DNA of 8,845 nucleotides, taken from JALXCG01 sp026991065 [NCBI: Gemmatimonadota bacterium]. Lineage in GTDB: Bacteria; GCA-2686955. Where the stretch lies: contig JALXCG010000050.1 in the NCBI GenBank assembly GCA_026991065.1, positions 1 to 8,845 of the forward strand, given 5' to 3'. The notes beneath the pieces were generated by a model. That model did no database searches, had not been told where the DNA came from, and saw only the letters and a list, made by a program, of their open reading frames with translations. This document shows, piece by piece, positions 1 through 4,834 of the stretch (position 1 is its first letter; every line of letters begins with the position of its first letter). The position numbers and the translations under genes are program-made.

Positions 1-1
1 C

Positions 2-946
2 CCCGGGCATGCCGACTATGTGAAGAACATGATCACCGGCGCGGCGCAGATGGATGGCGCGATTCTGGTGGTTTCGGCGGCCGATGGCCCGATGCCGCAG
101 ACCCGTGAGCATGTGCTGCTGGCGCGGCAGGTCAATGTTCCGCACATCGTGGTCTTCCTCAACAAGGCGGACATGGTGGACGATGAGGAGCTGCTTGAGC
201 TGGTGGAGTTGGAAGTTCGCGAGCTGCTCTCCGAATATGAGTTCCCCGGCGATGATATTCCGGTGATTCGGGGTTCGGCGCTGCAGGCGCTCAACAATCC
301 GAACGATGAAGAAGCGACCAAGTGCATCCACGAGCTGATGGCGGCGGTGGACAGCTACATCCCCACGCCGGAGCGCGATACTGACCGTCCGTTCCTGATG
401 CCGGTCGAGGATGTTTTCTCCATCACTGGGCGTGGCACGGTGGGCACCGGGCGCGTTGAGCGTGGTCAGGTGAAGACCGGCGACAAGGTGGAGATCGTGG
501 GCATTCGCGAGACCCGCACCACCACGGTGACCGGGGTCGAGATGTTCCGCAAGATTCTCGACTATGCGGAAGCGGGCGACAATGTGGGTCTGCTCCTGCG
601 CGGTGTCGATAAGAACGAGTTGGAGCGTGGCATGGTGCTGGCGAAGCCGGGCAGCATCACCCCGCACACCAAGGCATCGGCCGAGGTCTATGTGTTGAAG
701 AAGGAAGAGGGGGGGCGGCACACGCCTTTCTTCAAGGGCTATCGCCCGCAGTTCTATTTCCGCACCACGGACGTGACCGGGTCGGTCGAGTTGCCCGAGG
801 GTGTGGAGATGGTGATGCCGGGCGACAATGTCACCATCGTCCTGGAGTTGATCACTCCGATTGCCATGGAGGCGGGGCTGCGTTTCGCCATTCGTGAGGG
901 TGGCCGCACCGTGGGCGCCGGCGTCATTGCCGAGATTTTTGAGTAG
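2..946 (+). CDS. tuf: Elongation factor Tu, 5'-truncated by the window edge
   Basis: EF-Tu is the cytoplasmic GTPase that delivers aminoacyl-tRNA to the ribosomal A site. The window opens inside the G domain at the G3 motif: the first codons read P-G-H-A-D-Y, equivalent to E. coli residues 82-87, with the catalytic histidine (His84) at bases 8-10. The G4 motif NKAD lies at 161-172 and the G5 SAL at 275-283; both fall exactly at E. coli positions 135-138 and 173-175, so there are no indels in this part. Domain 2 carries [15 protein letters not shown], with Gly where Val or Ala is common. Domain 3 contains [20 protein letters not shown] and ends in the typical [11 protein letters not shown] segment. 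314 codons remain, implying about 395 residues in full. The stop is TAG at 944-946. The start lies upstream of the window. It heads the operon-like run with rpmG, trnW and secE. Identity is not in doubt. Confidence 0.98.
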   Translation, partial: PGHADYVKNMITGAAQMDGAILVVSAADGPMPQTREHVLLARQVNVPHIVVFLNKADMVDDEELLELVELEVRELLSEYEFPGDDIPVIRGSALQALNNPNDEEATKCIHELMAAVDSYIPTPERDTDRPFLMPVEDVFSITGRGTVGTGRVERGQVKTGDKVEIVGIRETRTTTVTGVEMFRKILDYAEAGDNVGLLLRGVDKNELERGMVLAKPGSITPHTKASAEVYVLKKEEGGRHTPFFKGYRPQFYFRTTDVTGSVELPEGVEMVMPGDNVTIVLELITPIAMEAGLRFAIREGGRTVGAGVIAEIFE

Positions 947-953
947 TTTTTGG

Positions 954-979
954 AGATGCGGAAGATCGCTTCCGCATCT
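954..979 (+). terminator. Stem-loop after tuf, weak terminator or attenuator
   Basis: An 11-bp perfect inverted repeat (AGATGCGGAAG at 954-964 and CTTCCGCATCT at 969-979) closes an ATCG tetraloop, 7 nt after the tuf stop. The stem is followed by TCCCC rather than a run of T, so it does not meet the usual intrinsic-terminator pattern. It may cause partial termination, pausing, or protect the tuf mRNA 3' end, letting some transcription continue into rpmG 21 nt downstream. The structure is seen directly; the role is inferred. Confidence 0.5.
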
Positions 980-999
980 TCCCCACCGGGAGACTTTTT

Positions 1000-1158
1000 G
1001 TGGCATCCTCAAGAACCAAGGTGATTCTTGCGTGTAGTGAGTGCAAGCGGCGCAACTATACGACCACCAAGAACAAGAAGAACCACCCCGACCGGTTGCA
1101 GCACCGCCACTACTGCCGGTGGTGTCGGACGCACACGATTCACAAGGAAACCCGCTGA
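1000..1158 (+). CDS. rpmG: 50S ribosomal protein L33, zinc-ribbon form
   Basis: A 52-residue protein starting at GTG, with a Shine-Dalgarno GGGAG at 988-992 placed 7 nt before it; stop TGA at 1156-1158. L33 is a small protein of the large ribosomal subunit near the E site. The sequence begins [20 protein letters not shown], continues through [13 protein letters not shown] and ends THTIHKETR, the normal L33 layout and length. Two cysteine pairs, CSEC (residues 12-15) and CRWC (residues 39-42), are both intact, so this is the zinc-binding (C+) form rather than the zinc-independent paralogue made under zinc limitation in some bacteria. The gene is short and starts with GTG, so a length-filtered or ATG-only ORF search misses it. 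It sits 53 nt after tuf and 28 nt before tRNA-Trp, the usual place. Confidence 0.96.
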   Translation: MASSRTKVILACSECKRRNYTTTKNKKNHPDRLQHRHYCRWCRTHTIHKETR

Positions 1159-1186
1159 GTGCGTGGTCTCGCTAGCTAAGAAACCC

Positions 1187-1262
1187 AGGCCAGTGGCTCA
1201 ATTGGCAGAGCATCGGTCTCCAAAACCGAGGGTTGGGGGTTCGAGTCCCTCCTGGCCTGCCA
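1187..1262 (+). tRNA. trnW: tRNA-Trp, anticodon CCA, with encoded CCA end
   Basis: A complete cloverleaf can be folded by eye. The acceptor stem is AGGCCAG (1187-1193) with CTGGCCT (1252-1258), seven Watson-Crick pairs. The D stem is GCTC (1196-1199) with GAGC (1208-1211). The anticodon stem is TCGGT (1213-1217) with ACCGA (1225-1229), loop CTCCAAA, anticodon CCA at 1220-1222, which reads UGG (Trp). The variable loop has five bases. The T stem is 1235-1239 with 1247-1251 (one G-T pair) around TTCGAGT. G1259 is the discriminator base, as usual for bacterial tRNA-Trp, and CCA is encoded at 1260-1262. Its place between rpmG and secE is conserved in many bacteria and implies processing out of a longer transcript. 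Confidence 0.98.
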
Positions 1263-1266
1263 CTCT

Positions 1267-1305
1267 GCCGAGCATCCCGGGCGCCAAGTGCATCCGGGGC
1301 TCGGC
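1267..1305 (+). other. Strong stem-loop between tRNA-Trp and secE
   Basis: GCCGAGC (1267-1273) pairs with GCTCGGC (1299-1305), and CCCGG (1276-1280) with CCGGG (1294-1298). The result is a 12-bp GC-rich stem with a 2-nt bulge (AT, 1274-1275) and a 13-nt loop. No T-run follows, so it is not an intrinsic terminator. It starts 5 nt after the tRNA CCA end and stops 10 nt before the secE ribosome-binding site. It may define the new 5' end of the secE-nusG mRNA after tRNA processing, or a pause site. The structure is direct; the role is inferred. Confidence 0.5.
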
Positions 1306-1326
1306 CATTCATGTAGGGATCAAGTC

Positions 1327-1524
1327 GTGATTGACAGTATCAAGGGTTATTTCCAGGACGTTAACGCCGAGATGCGCAAAGTCACTTGGCCAAAACCCGA
1401 AGTGCTGCGCGCCAACACGATCCTCGTTTTCGTCATGACCTTTCTTTTGACTGTTTTCATCGGTGGGGTCGATCTGATGCTCTCCTCCGGCATGAAAACG
1501 CTCCACTCGTTGCTGCAATTTTAG
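1327..1524 (+). CDS. secE: Preprotein translocase subunit SecE
   Basis: SecE is the small essential subunit of the SecYEG inner-membrane channel, clamping SecY. I place the start at GTG 1327, because AGGGA (1315-1319) lies 7 nt upstream and the product then begins MIDSIKGYFQDVNAEMRKVTW. An in-frame ATG at 1288 would add 13 residues of no SecE character and lies inside the preceding stem-loop. The protein has 65 residues, the common single-span bacterial form, not the three-span form of enterobacteria. An amphipathic N-terminal helix carries the hallmark EMRKVTWPKPEV (residues 14-25). It is followed by one membrane segment at about residues 30-53 (NTILVFVMTFLLTVFIGGVDL). The stop is TAG at 1522-1524. 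Pairing with nusG downstream is nearly universal. Confidence 0.95.
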   Translation: MIDSIKGYFQDVNAEMRKVTWPKPEVLRANTILVFVMTFLLTVFIGGVDLMLSSGMKTLHSLLQF

Positions 1525-1634
1525 ATGATGTTCTGTTCGCACCGGGAGATGGTTGCTTGCGCTCTCGCGGCCCGCGAGTCGCGTGGCGATGCGAAGCTGA
1601 AGACTGAAAGCGGGCAAGAACGTAGGAGTGATCC
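1525..1634 (+). other. secE-nusG intergenic gap with a small hairpin
   Basis: This 110-nt gap has no recognised gene. CTCGCG (1564-1569) and CGCGAG (1573-1578) form a 6-bp stem with a 3-nt loop. AGGAG at 1624-1628 is the nusG ribosome-binding site. A 40-codon open frame (1525-1647) starts directly after the secE stop and runs into nusG, but its composition looks random and it has no Shine-Dalgarno sequence. I see no promoter. Confidence 0.4.
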
Positions 1635-2198
1635 GTGGAGCCGTTAGAGCAGGAAGAAGTGGTTCAGGAGGAGGAGCGCCCGTATCGCTGGTACGTGGTT
1701 CATACCTACTCAGGACACGAGAACAAAGTCAAGACCCTGATTGAGAGCGAGGCGCGTCTGGAGGGGATCGATCACCACTTCGGGCGCATTTTGATCCCCA
1801 CTGAAGAGGTGGTCGAGCTGAAGCGGACGACGCAGCGCAAGCTCTTTCCCAGCTACATCCTGATCCAGATGCGGCTGCTTCCCGAGACGCAGCGACTGGT
1901 CAAGAACACCCAGGGGGTCACCGACTTTGTCGGGCAGGAGGGCAAGGTTCGACCCGTGCCGCAGCACGAAGTGGATCGGATTCTGCACCGCATCGACAGT
2001 GAAGGTGACCGTGCTCGCGTGGCGGTACCATTCCGCAAGGGCGAGAGTGTGTTGGTTGTCGACGGCCCCTTCTCGGAGTTCCAGGGGGTGATCGAAGAGG
2101 TCAATCACGAGCGGATGAAGGTGAAGGTGTTGGTATCGATCTTCGGCCGGCCGACGCCCGTGGAACTGGACTACAGACAGGTCAAGAGTATCAATTAG
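1635..2198 (+). CDS. nusG: Transcription termination/antitermination factor NusG
   Basis: NusG binds the RNA polymerase clamp helices through its N-terminal NGN domain, suppressing or modulating pausing. Its C-terminal KOW domain contacts Rho or ribosomal S10. The start is GTG at 1635, with AGGAG (1624-1628) 6 nt before it; 187 residues, normal for the family. After an acidic 17-residue tail comes the NGN domain: RWYVVHTYSGHENKV (residues 18-32), then the central RILIPTEEVVELK and LFPSYILIQMRL, then the helix ending in TDFVGQEGKVRPVP. The KOW domain begins around residue 134 (RKGESVLVVDGPF), continues FQGVIEEVN, and finishes with the conserved FGRPTPVELDYRQV. The motif usually written PGY reads PSY here, a mild change. 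It lies between secE and the L11 leader as expected. Confidence 0.97.
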   Translation: MEPLEQEEVVQEEERPYRWYVVHTYSGHENKVKTLIESEARLEGIDHHFGRILIPTEEVVELKRTTQRKLFPSYILIQMRLLPETQRLVKNTQGVTDFVGQEGKVRPVPQHEVDRILHRIDSEGDRARVAVPFRKGESVLVVDGPFSEFQGVIEEVNHERMKVKVLVSIFGRPTPVELDYRQVKSIN

Positions 2199-2376
2199 CA
2201 GTTTTCCATCCGGGTGCTCGCGCGAGCGGGGATCCGGGCGGATTGTCGCCGCTCCACCGGCAGAACTGGCGGGTGTGCCGATTCGCAGGCGCGCACGTCG
2301 CAGAAGCCTGGAGCGACCATACAGAACCCGGGAGGCTCGCAAGAGCCGCTAGCACCGGAGATGCAAGGAGCCGAAG
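2199..2376 (+). promoter_or_regulatory. Untranslated leader of the rplK-rplA unit
   Basis: This 178-nt gap between nusG and rplK contains no credible gene. Its 5' part has the palindrome GCTCGCGCGAGC (2217-2228) flanked by a repeated ATCCGGG. Its 3' part contains the L1-site-like hairpin (2328-2358) and the rplK Shine-Dalgarno AAGGAG (2365-2370). I could not identify a convincing -35/-10 pair, so whether a separate promoter starts here is open. A long leader at this point is consistent with translational autocontrol of L11 and L1 as known in E. coli. Confidence 0.5.
2328..2358 (+). promoter_or_regulatory. Candidate ribosomal protein L1 autoregulatory RNA site
   Basis: An outer helix CCGG (2328-2331) with CCGG (2355-2358) encloses a 5' two-base loop GA (2332-2333). 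An inner helix GGCTC (2334-2338) with GAGCC (2343-2347) is closed by a GCAA tetraloop, and a seven-base 3' loop GCTAGCA (2348-2354) completes the asymmetric junction. As I recall them, the 23S rRNA L1 site and the bacterial L11-L1 mRNA site share this design: outer helix, GA, GGCU paired with AGCC, then a longer 3' loop starting with G. The hairpin ends 6 nt before the rplK Shine-Dalgarno, so bound L1 could block rplK translation and, through the overlapping start, rplA. Geometry is seen; function is inferred. Confidence 0.65.
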
Positions 2377-2808
2377 ATGGCCAAGAAGGTCGTCGGGCAG
2401 ATCAAACTCCAGATCCCGGCTGGGGGGGCAACCCCCGCGCCGCCGGTTGGTCCTGCGCTGGGCCAGCACGGAGTGAATATCATGGAGTTCTGCAAGGCAT
2501 TCAATGCCAAGACACAGCAGGACTCGGGTTTGATCATTCCCGTGGTGATTACGGTCTTTGCGGACCGCTCTTTCTCATTCATTACCAAGAGCCCGCCCGC
2601 AGCAGTTCTGATCAAGAAGGCGGTGGGCCTGGCGAAGGCTTCGTCGGAGCCGAATCGCACCAAGGTGGGAACCATCACGCGCGCGCAGTGTGAAGAGATC
2701 GCCAAGCTCAAGTGGGAAGATCTCAACGCAACGGATATGGACGCCGCGGTGTCGATGATTCAAGGCACCGCGCGCAGCATGGGCATTCTGTCGGAGGCGG
2801 TCGAATGA
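2377..2808 (+). CDS. rplK: 50S ribosomal protein L11
   Basis: L11 forms, with the 1070 region of 23S rRNA, the GTPase-associated centre contacted by EF-Tu, EF-G and, in many bacteria, RelA. The start is ATG at 2377, with AAGGAG (2365-2370) 6 nt upstream; 143 residues, the normal length. The N-terminal domain begins [20 protein letters not shown] and carries the proline-rich [16 protein letters not shown] (about residues 20-35), which includes the prolines contacted by thiostrepton-type antibiotics. The rRNA-binding C-terminal domain shows [41 protein letters not shown]. Codons 16-20 contain seven G followed by CAA and five C, able to form a small hairpin. The TGA stop overlaps the rplA ATG, so the two are probably translationally coupled. 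Confidence 0.98.
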   Translation: MAKKVVGQIKLQIPAGGATPAPPVGPALGQHGVNIMEFCKAFNAKTQQDSGLIIPVVITVFADRSFSFITKSPPAAVLIKKAVGLAKASSEPNRTKVGTITRAQCEEIAKLKWEDLNATDMDAAVSMIQGTARSMGILSEAVE

Positions 2809-3506
2809 AGCGAGGTAAGAAGTACCGTGAAGCTGCCTCCCGGGTTGACCAGGGGCGCCGCTACAGCTTGGCCGAGGCGATTGCGCTGGCCAAGGAGTGT
2901 GCCTTTGCCGGTTTTGATGAGACCATCGAGGTTTGCACTCACCTGGGTGTGAATCCGCGCCATGCCGATCAGCAGATTCGGGGTACCGTGGTGCTGCCGC
3001 ATGGAACCGGCAAGTCGATTCGCGTGCTGGTTTTCGCGGTCGGCGAGCGCGCCGCCGAGGCTGAAGCCGCGGGTGCGGATTTTGTCGGCGCCGACGATCT
3101 GGTGCAGAAGATCCAGGGCGGGTGGCTCGATTTTGATGCTGCCATCGCGACGCCGGATATGATGCCCAAAGTGGGGCGCCTGGGCCGGGTTTTGGGTCCG
3201 CGAGGCATGATGCCCAATCCCAAGGTGGGCACCGTGACCGTGGATGTTGCCAAGGCGGTGCAGGAGTTCAAAGCCGGGAAGATCGAGTACCGGGTCGATC
3301 GCGGTTCCAATGTGAACGTGCCGATCGGCAAGGTCTCGTTTACCGAGGAGTCCCTGAATGACAACGCGCTGGCGTTCCTTCGTGAACTGGCGCGAGCCCG
3401 GCCCTCCTCTTTGAAGGGCACCTATCTTCGTTCAGCGACCCTGGCCGCCACGATGGGGCCCGGTATCCATCTCGACACTCAAGAAATCCTTAACCTGGCC
3501 AAGTAA
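2805..3506 (+). CDS. rplA: 50S ribosomal protein L1
   Basis: L1 forms the mobile L1 stalk that guides deacylated tRNA out of the E site, and in many bacteria represses its own mRNA. The start is ATG 2805, overlapping the rplK stop as ATGA, with GGAGG (2793-2797) 7 nt upstream inside rplK. A longer in-frame frame from 2712 lies wholly in rplK and is not used. The product has 233 residues, normal size. Domain I is split: the N-terminal part ([10 protein letters not shown] to about residue 65) and the C-terminal part (from about 160, with [18 protein letters not shown]). Domain II lies between and contains the signature [20 protein letters not shown] followed by PKVGTVT. The stop is TAA at 3504-3506. 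Its likely target is the hairpin upstream of rplK. Confidence 0.98.
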   Translation: MKRGKKYREAASRVDQGRRYSLAEAIALAKECAFAGFDETIEVCTHLGVNPRHADQQIRGTVVLPHGTGKSIRVLVFAVGERAAEAEAAGADFVGADDLVQKIQGGWLDFDAAIATPDMMPKVGRLGRVLGPRGMMPNPKVGTVTVDVAKAVQEFKAGKIEYRVDRGSNVNVPIGKVSFTEESLNDNALAFLRELARARPSSLKGTYLRSATLAATMGPGIHLDTQEILNLAK

Positions 3507-3546
3507 GCTCTGGGGCTTTTCCCTAGTGCATGGCATCGGAGAGTCG
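3507..3546 (+). other. Short rplA-rplJ gap with a small hairpin and RBS
   Basis: Only 40 nt separate rplA and rplJ. CTGGGG (3510-3515) pairs with CCCTAG (3521-3526, one G-T pair) around CTTTT. GGAG at 3538-3541 is the rplJ ribosome-binding site. There is no room for the long kink-turn L10 leader known from other bacteria, unless it reaches back into rplA. Confidence 0.5.
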
Positions 3547-4077
3547 ATGGCACGCCCAGAAAAAGAAGCAGTGGTCTCTGAGCTTGCGGACAAGTTCAGT
3601 TCCTACGACAATGTTTATCTCGCCGACTTCACCGGCTTGAATGTGGCCGATACGACCGAGTTGCGCAGGCTCCTGCGGGAGGCGGACGTCGAGTATCGGG
3701 TGGTCAAGAATACCCTCGCGCTGCGCGCGGTAGCTCAGGCCGGAATCGAAGCCGACGTGGCTCCCTTCTTCGTGGGGCCGACGGCACTCGCCTTCGGTCG
3801 CAGCGATACGGCCGCGGCGGCGCGTGTGTTGAGCGAGTTCAGCAAGAAGCACCCCAAGCAGTTGCCGGCCATCAAGGGTGGTCTGGTCGCCGGGCAGGTG
3901 GTGCTTCCCGAGGATGTGCAGCGAATTGCCAAGCTACCGACGCGCGAGCAGTTGCTCGGGCAGATGGCTGGTGCGCTGGCGGCGCCGATCGCAGGCTTCG
4001 CCGGTACACTGCAGGCTGTGATTCGTTCGTTCGCGACGGTCTTGACGCAGATCAAGGACCAAAAAGAAGAGAACTAG
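3547..4077 (+). CDS. rplJ: 50S ribosomal protein L10
   Basis: L10 anchors the dimers of L7/L12 to the ribosome, forming the base of the stalk next to L11. I choose ATG 3547, since the product then starts MARPEKEAVVSELADKF, typical of the family, and GGAG (3538-3541) is 5 nt upstream. An in-frame ATG at 3526 would add seven unrelated residues. The length is 176 residues, usual. The rRNA-binding globular domain shows YLADFTGLNVADTTELRRLL, EYRVVKNTLALRAV and FVGPTALAFG. The C-terminal helix (from about residue 130, KLPTREQLLGQMAGALAAPI, ending TVLTQIKDQKEEN) is the L7/L12 docking helix. The stop is TAG at 4075-4077. rplL follows after an unusually structured 113-nt gap. Confidence 0.97.
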   Translation: MARPEKEAVVSELADKFSSYDNVYLADFTGLNVADTTELRRLLREADVEYRVVKNTLALRAVAQAGIEADVAPFFVGPTALAFGRSDTAAAARVLSEFSKKHPKQLPAIKGGLVAGQVVLPEDVQRIAKLPTREQLLGQMAGALAAPIAGFAGTLQAVIRSFATVLTQIKDQKEEN

Positions 4078-4080
4078 GTG

Positions 4081-4124
4081 CCGGTGTTGAACCGGTTTAC
4101 GCGGTGCGGAAGTACCGCTTTATT
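4081..4124 (+). terminator. Tandem hairpins plus U-rich stretch between rplJ and rplL
   Basis: Right after rplJ, CCGGT (4081-4085) pairs with ACCGG (4091-4095). A second stem follows, GCGGTGC (4101-4107) with GTACCGC (4112-4118, one G-T pair), capped by a GGAA tetraloop of the GNRA type and followed at once by TTTATT. The second resembles a short or leaky intrinsic terminator. Full termination is unlikely, because rplL and rpoB must be expressed, but it could attenuate, stabilise the end of a processed rplJ message, or set spacing for rplL translation. The rest of the gap to 4190 shows only a weak CACAC/GTGTG pairing and the rplL RBS AGGAG at 4176-4180. Confidence 0.4.
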
Positions 4125-4190
4125 CCCAGAAGTCCCTCACGGCACACTTCGGAGGCACGTGTGGGCAGGGCAAACAGGAGCGATTAGAAA

Positions 4191-4580
4191 ATGGCAACGT
4201 TGACCAAAGATGAGATTCTCGACGCCGTCGCGGGTATGACCGTGTTGGAGCTTTCGGAGTTGATCAAGGACTTTGAAGAGAAGTTCGGCGTGACAGCCGC
4301 AGTGCCGATGGCCGGAGTGCCGATGGCTGCTGCGGGTGGCGAAGGCGAAGGCGGCGCGGCTGAAGAGCAGACCGAATTCGATGTCATCCTGCAGGCCGCC
4401 GGCCAGAAGAAGATTCAGGTCATCAAAGAGGTGCGGGCGATCACCGGCCTTGGCCTGAAAGAGGCGAAAGCCCTGGTCGATGAGGCGCCGAAAGCGGTCA
4501 AAGAGGGGATCTCCAAGGATGAAGCCGAAGAGATCAAGGGCAAGCTGGAAGAAGTTGGAGCAACCGTCGAGGTCAAGTAA
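4191..4580 (+). CDS. rplL: 50S ribosomal protein L7/L12
   Basis: L7/L12 is the multicopy acidic stalk protein that recruits and stimulates translational GTPases. The start is ATG 4191, with AGGAG (4176-4180) 10 nt upstream; 129 residues, within the usual 120-130. The N-terminal dimerisation and L10-binding domain is [34 protein letters not shown] (residues 1-34 in two conserved parts). The flexible hinge (about 35-60) is rich in Ala, Gly and Glu and carries a duplicated VPMA unit. The C-terminal factor-binding domain has [20 protein letters not shown] and [20 protein letters not shown], then the closing [10 protein letters not shown], all standard. The stop is TAA at 4578-4580. A long structured gap separates it from rpoB, where some bacteria partially terminate and cleave the transcript. 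Confidence 0.98.
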   Translation: MATLTKDEILDAVAGMTVLELSELIKDFEEKFGVTAAVPMAGVPMAAAGGEGEGGAAEEQTEFDVILQAAGQKKIQVIKEVRAITGLGLKEAKALVDEAPKAVKEGISKDEAEEIKGKLEEVGATVEVK

Positions 4581-4620
4581 TTCTTGCCCCGGGTTTTCAA
4601 GACCCTGGCGAAAAGCAGAA

Positions 4621-4659
4621 GGCCATCGTTCGCAAGCACTCGCGAGCGAATTGATGGCC
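4621..4659 (+). other. Long stem-loop in the rplL-rpoB gap, candidate RNase III site
   Basis: GGCCATC (4621-4627) pairs with GATGGCC (4653-4659). The stem continues through G4628-T4651 (T4652 bulged) and TTCGC (4629-4633) with GCGAA (4646-4650), giving about 13 bp and a 12-nt loop. It starts about 40 nt after the rplL stop. A nearly continuous duplex here recalls the position of the RNase III processing hairpin of E. coli. Its 3' arm overlaps the next hairpin (4656-4671), so the two cannot form together. Confidence 0.5.
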
Positions 4660-4690
4660 GAGGCTTCGGCCGGTAGCTTTTCGCGGGTAA

Positions 4691-4722
4691 CCCCGCTTCC
4701 CAATTCTACCGGGGAGGCGGGG
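4691..4722 (+). other. GC-rich 11-bp stem-loop in the rplL-rpoB gap
   Basis: CCCCGCTTCCC (4691-4701) pairs with GGGAGGCGGGG (4712-4722), 11 bp with a single G-T pair and a 10-nt loop AATTCTACCG. Its 5' arm can alternatively pair as CCCGC (4692-4696) with GCGGG (4683-4687). No T-run follows. It is one of the strongest structures in the gap and may be a pause or processing element. The pairing is seen; the role is inferred. Confidence 0.5.
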
Positions 4723-4757
4723 CACGCTGCGTTGGCGTTGGTCAGCGTTGGCGGTGG

Positions 4758-4796
4758 CTGCGCGAATCGCGATGTGCGGTTTGTCGCGCAGGTTTT
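4758..4796 (+). terminator. Bulged hairpin with T-run just before rpoB, candidate attenuator
   Basis: CTGCGCG (4758-4764) pairs with CGCGCAG (4785-4791), and within it AATCGC (4765-4770) pairs with GCGGTT (4776-4781, one T-G pair) around GATGT. The result is a 13-bp stem with a 3-nt bulge (TGT, 4782-4784), followed by GTTTT (4792-4796). This is the most terminator-like element of the gap, placed 38 nt before the preferred rpoB start. Because rpoB must be transcribed, only partial termination or conditional read-through is plausible. Confidence 0.45.
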
Positions 4797-4834
4797 CCAT
4801 GTACATGAGATCTCTCCCACAGAAGGGGGATGCC

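Larger units (their letters stand above)
4581..4834 (+). promoter_or_regulatory. Structured rplL-rpoB intergenic region, likely attenuator/processing zone
   Basis: These 254 nt hold no gene. The region is dominated by stem-loops: a weak 6-bp hairpin at 4591-4605, a long stem at 4621-4659, a competing hairpin at 4656-4671 followed by TTTT at 4678-4681, another competing pair at 4683-4696 and 4691-4722, then a bulged hairpin at 4758-4791 followed by GTTTT. A GTTGGCG-like unit recurs between 4730 and 4755. The rpoB RBS AAGGGGG is at 4823-4829. I see no convincing promoter. In E. coli the same gap carries a partial terminator and an RNase III site; whether this one works alike is inference. Confidence 0.6.

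Noticed and set aside
709-715. Run of seven G in tuf as a possible frameshift
   Set aside because: The frame continues correctly through EGGRHTPFF on both sides, so no shift is present.
1028-1330. 100-codon plus-strand frame across rpmG, tRNA-Trp and the following hairpin
   Set aside because: It runs out of frame through rpmG and straight through a perfect tRNA gene, so it cannot be a real protein gene.
1331-1336. TTGACA resembling a -35 box
   Set aside because: It lies inside secE codons and has no matching -10 box at 16-18 nt spacing.
1525-1647. 40-codon frame abutting the secE stop (TAG then ATG ATG)
   Set aside because: No Shine-Dalgarno, no recognisable sequence, and it overlaps the nusG start; probably chance. 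Conservation in relatives would revive it.
1710-2342. 210-codon minus-strand frame over nusG
   Set aside because: It is a shadow of nusG and the rplK leader in GC-rich DNA, with low-complexity Arg/Leu/His-rich content and no RBS.
2214-2693. 159-codon frame starting in the nusG-rplK gap
   Set aside because: It overlaps most of rplK in another frame and has no RBS or recognisable domain; the gap portion is better explained as an RNA leader.
4597-4806. Minus-strand frame across the rplL-rpoB gap
   Set aside because: No RBS or known domain; the strand carries inverted repeats that explain the sequence better as RNA structure.
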